6,926 bases of DNA from Nitrospirota bacterium (GTDB lineage: Bacteria > Nitrospirota > Nitrospiria > JACQBZ01). The stretch is taken from assembly GCA_016198945.1 (NCBI GenBank), contig JACQHO010000150.1:1-6926 (forward strand). The letters run 5' to 3'. The notes under the pieces were generated by a model. The model did not search any database. It worked only from the letters and a program-made list of their open reading frames with translations, and was not told the DNA's origin. Shown one piece after another: positions 4,855-6,926 of the stretch. The position numbers and the translations under genes are program-made. Each line of letters opens with the position of its first letter. The stretch's first letter is position 1.

Positions 4855-5502
4855 TACTTTTATCGCCAGCCCTTTTAATCCGACGATCCGTCGAATCCGT
4901 TTTTGGACCTGATCTTTTTTGCCCTCCCGAAGAAGCGTGAAGAGATCGGAAGCGACAACCCCGTTGAGAATCCGGCGGCGCCGGGCCATCGAGGGAATGC
5001 GCGCCTGAACCTGTTCCCGAACCTGTCCCAGAAGTTTCAGAAACCGTCCGTACTCGGCCCCGAACGACCGTTCCAGTTCCCGGCGGATCCGCCGGGCAAG
5101 GGCCGGGCTCTTTCCGCTCGTTGAGACGGCAATGATCAAATCCCCGCGCGCAATCACCGAGGGCGCGATCATATTGCATCGGCCGGGATCGTCCGCGACA
5201 TTCACGAGACGGCAGGCCGCCTGGGCCCGTCGGGCGATCTCGGCGTTGGCCCTTCGGTCGTTCGTCGTGGCCAGGACCAGAAAGGCCTCTTGAAGATCCC
5301 CCGGCCGCCAGCGTCGTTTCCGGTGCCGGATCGCGCCGGCCTGCGCGAGATAAGACAGTTTTTTTGTCAGGGTCGGGCTGATCACGGTCACCCGCGCGCC
5401 GCAGGCCAGCAGTGTGAGCGCCTTGCGTTCGGCCACGCGGCCCCCGCCGATAATGACGGCCGATTTTTCCTGCAGGTCCAGAAAAGCCGGGTAATACCTC
5501 AT
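4852..5502 (-). CDS. Precorrin-2 dehydrogenase / sirohydrochlorin ferrochelatase (siroheme synthase N-terminal type)
   Basis: 216 residues, the size of stand-alone SirC/Met8-like enzymes. It oxidises precorrin-2 with NAD+ and, in bifunctional members, inserts Fe2+ to give siroheme, the cofactor of sulfite and nitrite reductases. Visible motifs: YYPAFLDLQ at 3-11, the NAD-binding VIIGGGRVAERKALTLL at 16-32, VTVISP at 38-43, TTND at 79-82, NVADDPGRCNMIAPS at 101-115 (D104/D105 cover the catalytic aspartate of CysG/Met8), and SGKSPALARRIRRELE at 129-144. The uroporphyrinogen methyltransferase domain of full CysG is absent, so a separate SUMT must supply precorrin-2. Whether it does both steps cannot be settled from sequence. 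Its ATG overlaps the bamD stop (ATGA), so it is translated from the same message; AAGG just upstream is a weak, close ribosome site. No hem or nitrite-reductase gene is in view. Confidence 0.94.
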   Translation of the reverse strand: MRYYPAFLDLQEKSAVIIGGGRVAERKALTLLACGARVTVISPTLTKKLSYLAQAGAIRHRKRRWRPGDLQEAFLVLATTNDRRANAEIARRAQAACRLVNVADDPGRCNMIAPSVIARGDLIIAVSTSGKSPALARRIRRELERSFGAEYGRFLKLLGQVREQVQARIPSMARRRRILNGVVASDLFTLLREGKKDQVQKRIRRIVGLKGLAIKV

Positions 5503-6263
5503 GACCTTGGCTTACCGTTGAGCCGGGCCAGCATCTGGCGGGCCTTGCTTTGATAGGGGCTGTCGGGAAATTTCGCGATCAGGTCCTGAAGATGGAGCAC
5601 GGCCTGCCCGGCCTTTCCCTCCTGCTCGTAGGACAGGGCAAGATAATACAACGAGTCGGCCGCGACGGGATCATTCGGGTAGACCGACAGGATCTGTTCA
5701 AACCGACGGATCGCGGCGGGGTAGGCCGCCTGCTTGTAATAAAAACGGCCGACATAAAGCTCGTGCCGGGCCAGCCGCTCACGGCAGACGGCGATCCGCT
5801 TTTGGGCCTCCCCGGCGTAGGACGTGTTGGGATAGGTGGTCAATAATTTTTGGAACGACCCCAGGGCCTTCTGAACCGGCTCGGAATCCCGGTCGATCGT
5901 CGTGAACTGCTGGAAGTAGCTTAAGCCCAGCTTCAATTGCGCGTAGTCGGCCCATTCATGGAGCGGATGCAGATCCAGAAAGTGTTGGTACTCGCCGATC
6001 GCCTCGATGTACGCCTCTTCCTGGTAAAGGGCCTCGGCCCGTTTGAGGATCACCTTGGGGTCGTAGGTCAGCTCGATGGTGTCCTTGGTTTCCTCGGCGC
6101 TGCTTTTGGTCACGCCAAGGGCTTCCCGAATTTCGGCCCCCAGCGGATCGTGGGACGCGGCGCAGCCCCATCCTGTCGAGAACGCGAAGAACAGGAAAAG
6201 ACCGCCGATGGTTTTTTGAAGGGATGGGTTCGTTCGGATCGGCATCATACCGTCGGACAGCAT
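5499..6263 (-). CDS. bamD: Outer-membrane assembly lipoprotein BamD
   Basis: 254 residues from the longest ATG. BamD is the essential periplasmic TPR lipoprotein that works with BamA to insert beta-barrel proteins. Evidence: a hydrophobic signal segment (TIGGLFLFFAFSTGWG, 18-33) then C34 followed by AAS. Next come TPR-like helices from about 69: EAYIEAIGEYQHFLDLHP, then YFQQF with DRD at 124-126, then LLTTYPNTSYAGEAQ, and the BamD signature CRERLARHELYVGRFYYKQ before AAIRRFEQIL. One more TPR follows (AVLHLQDLIAKFPDSP). The lipobox GWGC is unusual because position -3 is Gly rather than Leu. The start is uncertain: none of M1 (6263), M6 (6248) or M7 (6245) has a good ribosome site, and a candidate promoter's -10 overlaps M1, which favours M6/M7 and gives a normal-length signal peptide. 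The stop overlaps the siroheme gene. Confidence 0.92.
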   Translation of the reverse strand: MLSDGMMPIRTNPSLQKTIGGLFLFFAFSTGWGCAASHDPLGAEIREALGVTKSSAEETKDTIELTYDPKVILKRAEALYQEEAYIEAIGEYQHFLDLHPLHEWADYAQLKLGLSYFQQFTTIDRDSEPVQKALGSFQKLLTTYPNTSYAGEAQKRIAVCRERLARHELYVGRFYYKQAAYPAAIRRFEQILSVYPNDPVAADSLYYLALSYEQEGKAGQAVLHLQDLIAKFPDSPYQSKARQMLARLNGKPRS

Positions 6264-6287
6264 ATCAAATGCGGATCAAAATGGCAA
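6259..6287 (-). promoter_or_regulatory. Candidate extended -10 promoter for bamD
   Basis: On the minus strand TTGCCA (6287-6282, 5 of 6), a 17-base spacer and TATGCT (6264-6259, 4 of 6), preceded by TG one base upstream. Predicted transcription start is about 6252. That leaves only a few bases before ATG 6248 or 6245 and excludes ATG 6263, so the message would be nearly leaderless. Its -35 is 10 bases from the -35 of the divergent fabH-like promoter. Confidence 0.4.
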
Positions 6288-6297
6288 GGCGCGTTCG

Positions 6298-6326
6298 TTG
6301 ACTTCTCCGATGCGCTCCCCTATAAT
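6298..6326 (+). promoter_or_regulatory. Sigma70-type promoter of the FabH-like gene
   Basis: TTGACT (6298-6303), exactly 17 bases, perfect TATAAT (6321-6326). Both hexamers and the spacing are the same as in the HDO promoter at 370-398. The predicted start near 6333 leaves a leader of about 16 bases that is mainly the ribosome site. Confidence 0.8.
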
Positions 6327-6334
6327 CCCGACTG

Positions 6335-6341
6335 AAAGGAG
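6335..6341 (+). promoter_or_regulatory. Ribosome binding site that fixes a TTG start
   Basis: AAAGGAG, seven bases before TTG 6349. There is no ATG nearby in frame, and the conserved FabH N-terminus begins right at this TTG. Confidence 0.85.
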
Positions 6342-6348
6342 TTTTAAT

Positions 6349-6926
6349 TTGATCGCCCAAATCGCCGGCACGGGGTCCTACGTCCCGGAACACCGCGTGA
6401 CGAATCAGGAGCTGTCCGCGTCGGTCGGCCTGGACAGCGCCGGCATTTTGAGACGCACCGGAATTCAAGAACGCCGATGGGCCGGGAAGGATCAGGCCGC
6501 CTCCGATCTCGCGACCGAGGCGGTCCGGTCGGCGCTGGAGCGGGCCGGCTGCGCCGCGAAGGATCTTGAGGCGATCGTCCTGGCCACCACCTCGCCCGAT
6601 ATGTGGTTCCCGTCGACTGCCTGCCTCGTTCAACGGAATCTTCAGGCCTCCAACGCCTTCGCCTTCGACGTCTCGGCCTCCTGCTGCGGATTCCTGTTCG
6701 CGCTCTCGGTCGCCGAGCAGTTCATCCGATCCGGCCGGGTCAAGACCGTTGCGGTTGTCGCGGCCGAGGTAAAGTCCCGTTTCATCGACCTGAAGGATCC
6801 CGCCACCGCCATTCTCTTCGGAGATGGAGCGGGAGCGGTTGTTCTCAAGCGGGGCGCCGACGGATCCGGCCTCCTTTCAATTCGCCTCTATTCGGACGGA
6901 ACGAAGTCGGGCATGATTCAGATTCC
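6349..6926 (+). CDS. fabH: FabH-like beta-ketoacyl-ACP synthase III (C-terminus beyond window)
   Basis: 192 codons are visible from TTG 6349, translated by hand. KAS III condenses an acyl-CoA primer (often acetyl-CoA) with malonyl-ACP to start fatty acid synthesis in the cytoplasm. Motifs: IAQIAGTGSYVPEHRVTN at the N-terminus, RRTGIQERRW at 35-44 (the CoA-contacting arginine is R36 in E. coli numbering), VLATTSPDMWFPSTA, then DVSASCCGFLFAL with C112 at the position of the E. coli nucleophile Cys112, and ILFGDGAGAVVL around 155-166. The residue after the catalytic cysteine is a second cysteine, C113, where Ser or Ala is usual. The catalytic His and Asn lie outside the window, so activity cannot be confirmed. 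A specialised KAS III for a branched or secondary product is possible. The start agrees with AAAGGAG and the strong promoter upstream. Partners such as fabD or fabG would lie further right, if present. Confidence 0.9.
   Translation, partial: MIAQIAGTGSYVPEHRVTNQELSASVGLDSAGILRRTGIQERRWAGKDQAASDLATEAVRSALERAGCAAKDLEAIVLATTSPDMWFPSTACLVQRNLQASNAFAFDVSASCCGFLFALSVAEQFIRSGRVKTVAVVAAEVKSRFIDLKDPATAILFGDGAGAVVLKRGADGSGLLSIRLYSDGTKSGMIQI

Overview
The window looks like a chromosomal stretch from a GC-rich, Gram-negative (diderm) bacterium. It carries BamD of the outer-membrane assembly machine and AnmK of murein recycling. Four clear sigma70-type promoters, Shine-Dalgarno (SD) sites of the AAGGAG/GAGGAG type, and two TTG starts that each have a well-spaced SD fit the same picture. 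The gene set, notably a short Mrp/NBP35 ATPase paired with a small PCP_red protein, reminds me of Nitrospirota-like lineages. That placement is only an inference and needs a database comparison.

Layout, left to right. (1) 1-1150: a divergent pair made of an ArsR/SufR-like winged-helix regulator (minus strand, cut by the window edge) and a haem-oxygenase-like diiron oxidase (HDO/CADD-like, plus strand). They share overlapping promoters and a perfect 6-2-6 palindrome. (2) 1204-2719: a two-gene operon with its own promoter, an Mrp/NBP35 P-loop ATPase whose stop overlaps (ATGA) the start of a zinc-ribbon plus PCP_red-domain protein. This echoes the BchL/BchB pairing of dark protochlorophyllide reductase, but no photosynthesis gene is in view. 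(3) 2740-3903, minus: anmK, meeting the operon tail to tail across a 20-bp gap that is entirely a perfect palindrome. (4) 4102-4836, plus: a class I SAM-dependent methyltransferase of unknown substrate, with a strong extended -10 promoter and a TTG start. (5) 6263 down to 4852, minus: bamD followed by a siroheme synthase-type precorrin-2 dehydrogenase/ferrochelatase, overlapping by ATGA. (6) 6349 to the window end, plus: the N-terminal half of a FabH-like ketoacyl-ACP synthase III, starting at TTG behind a near-consensus promoter.

Most genes are housekeeping. A loose iron/tetrapyrrole theme runs through them (diiron oxidase, Fe-S carrier ATPase, PCP_red protein, siroheme synthesis), but only the Mrp-PCP_red pair and the regulator-HDO pair are tied together by the DNA itself. 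Those two pairs are the best candidates for undescribed biology. There is no gene-free stretch over 300 bases. I saw no tRNA, rRNA, CRISPR array, insertion sequence or phage gene.
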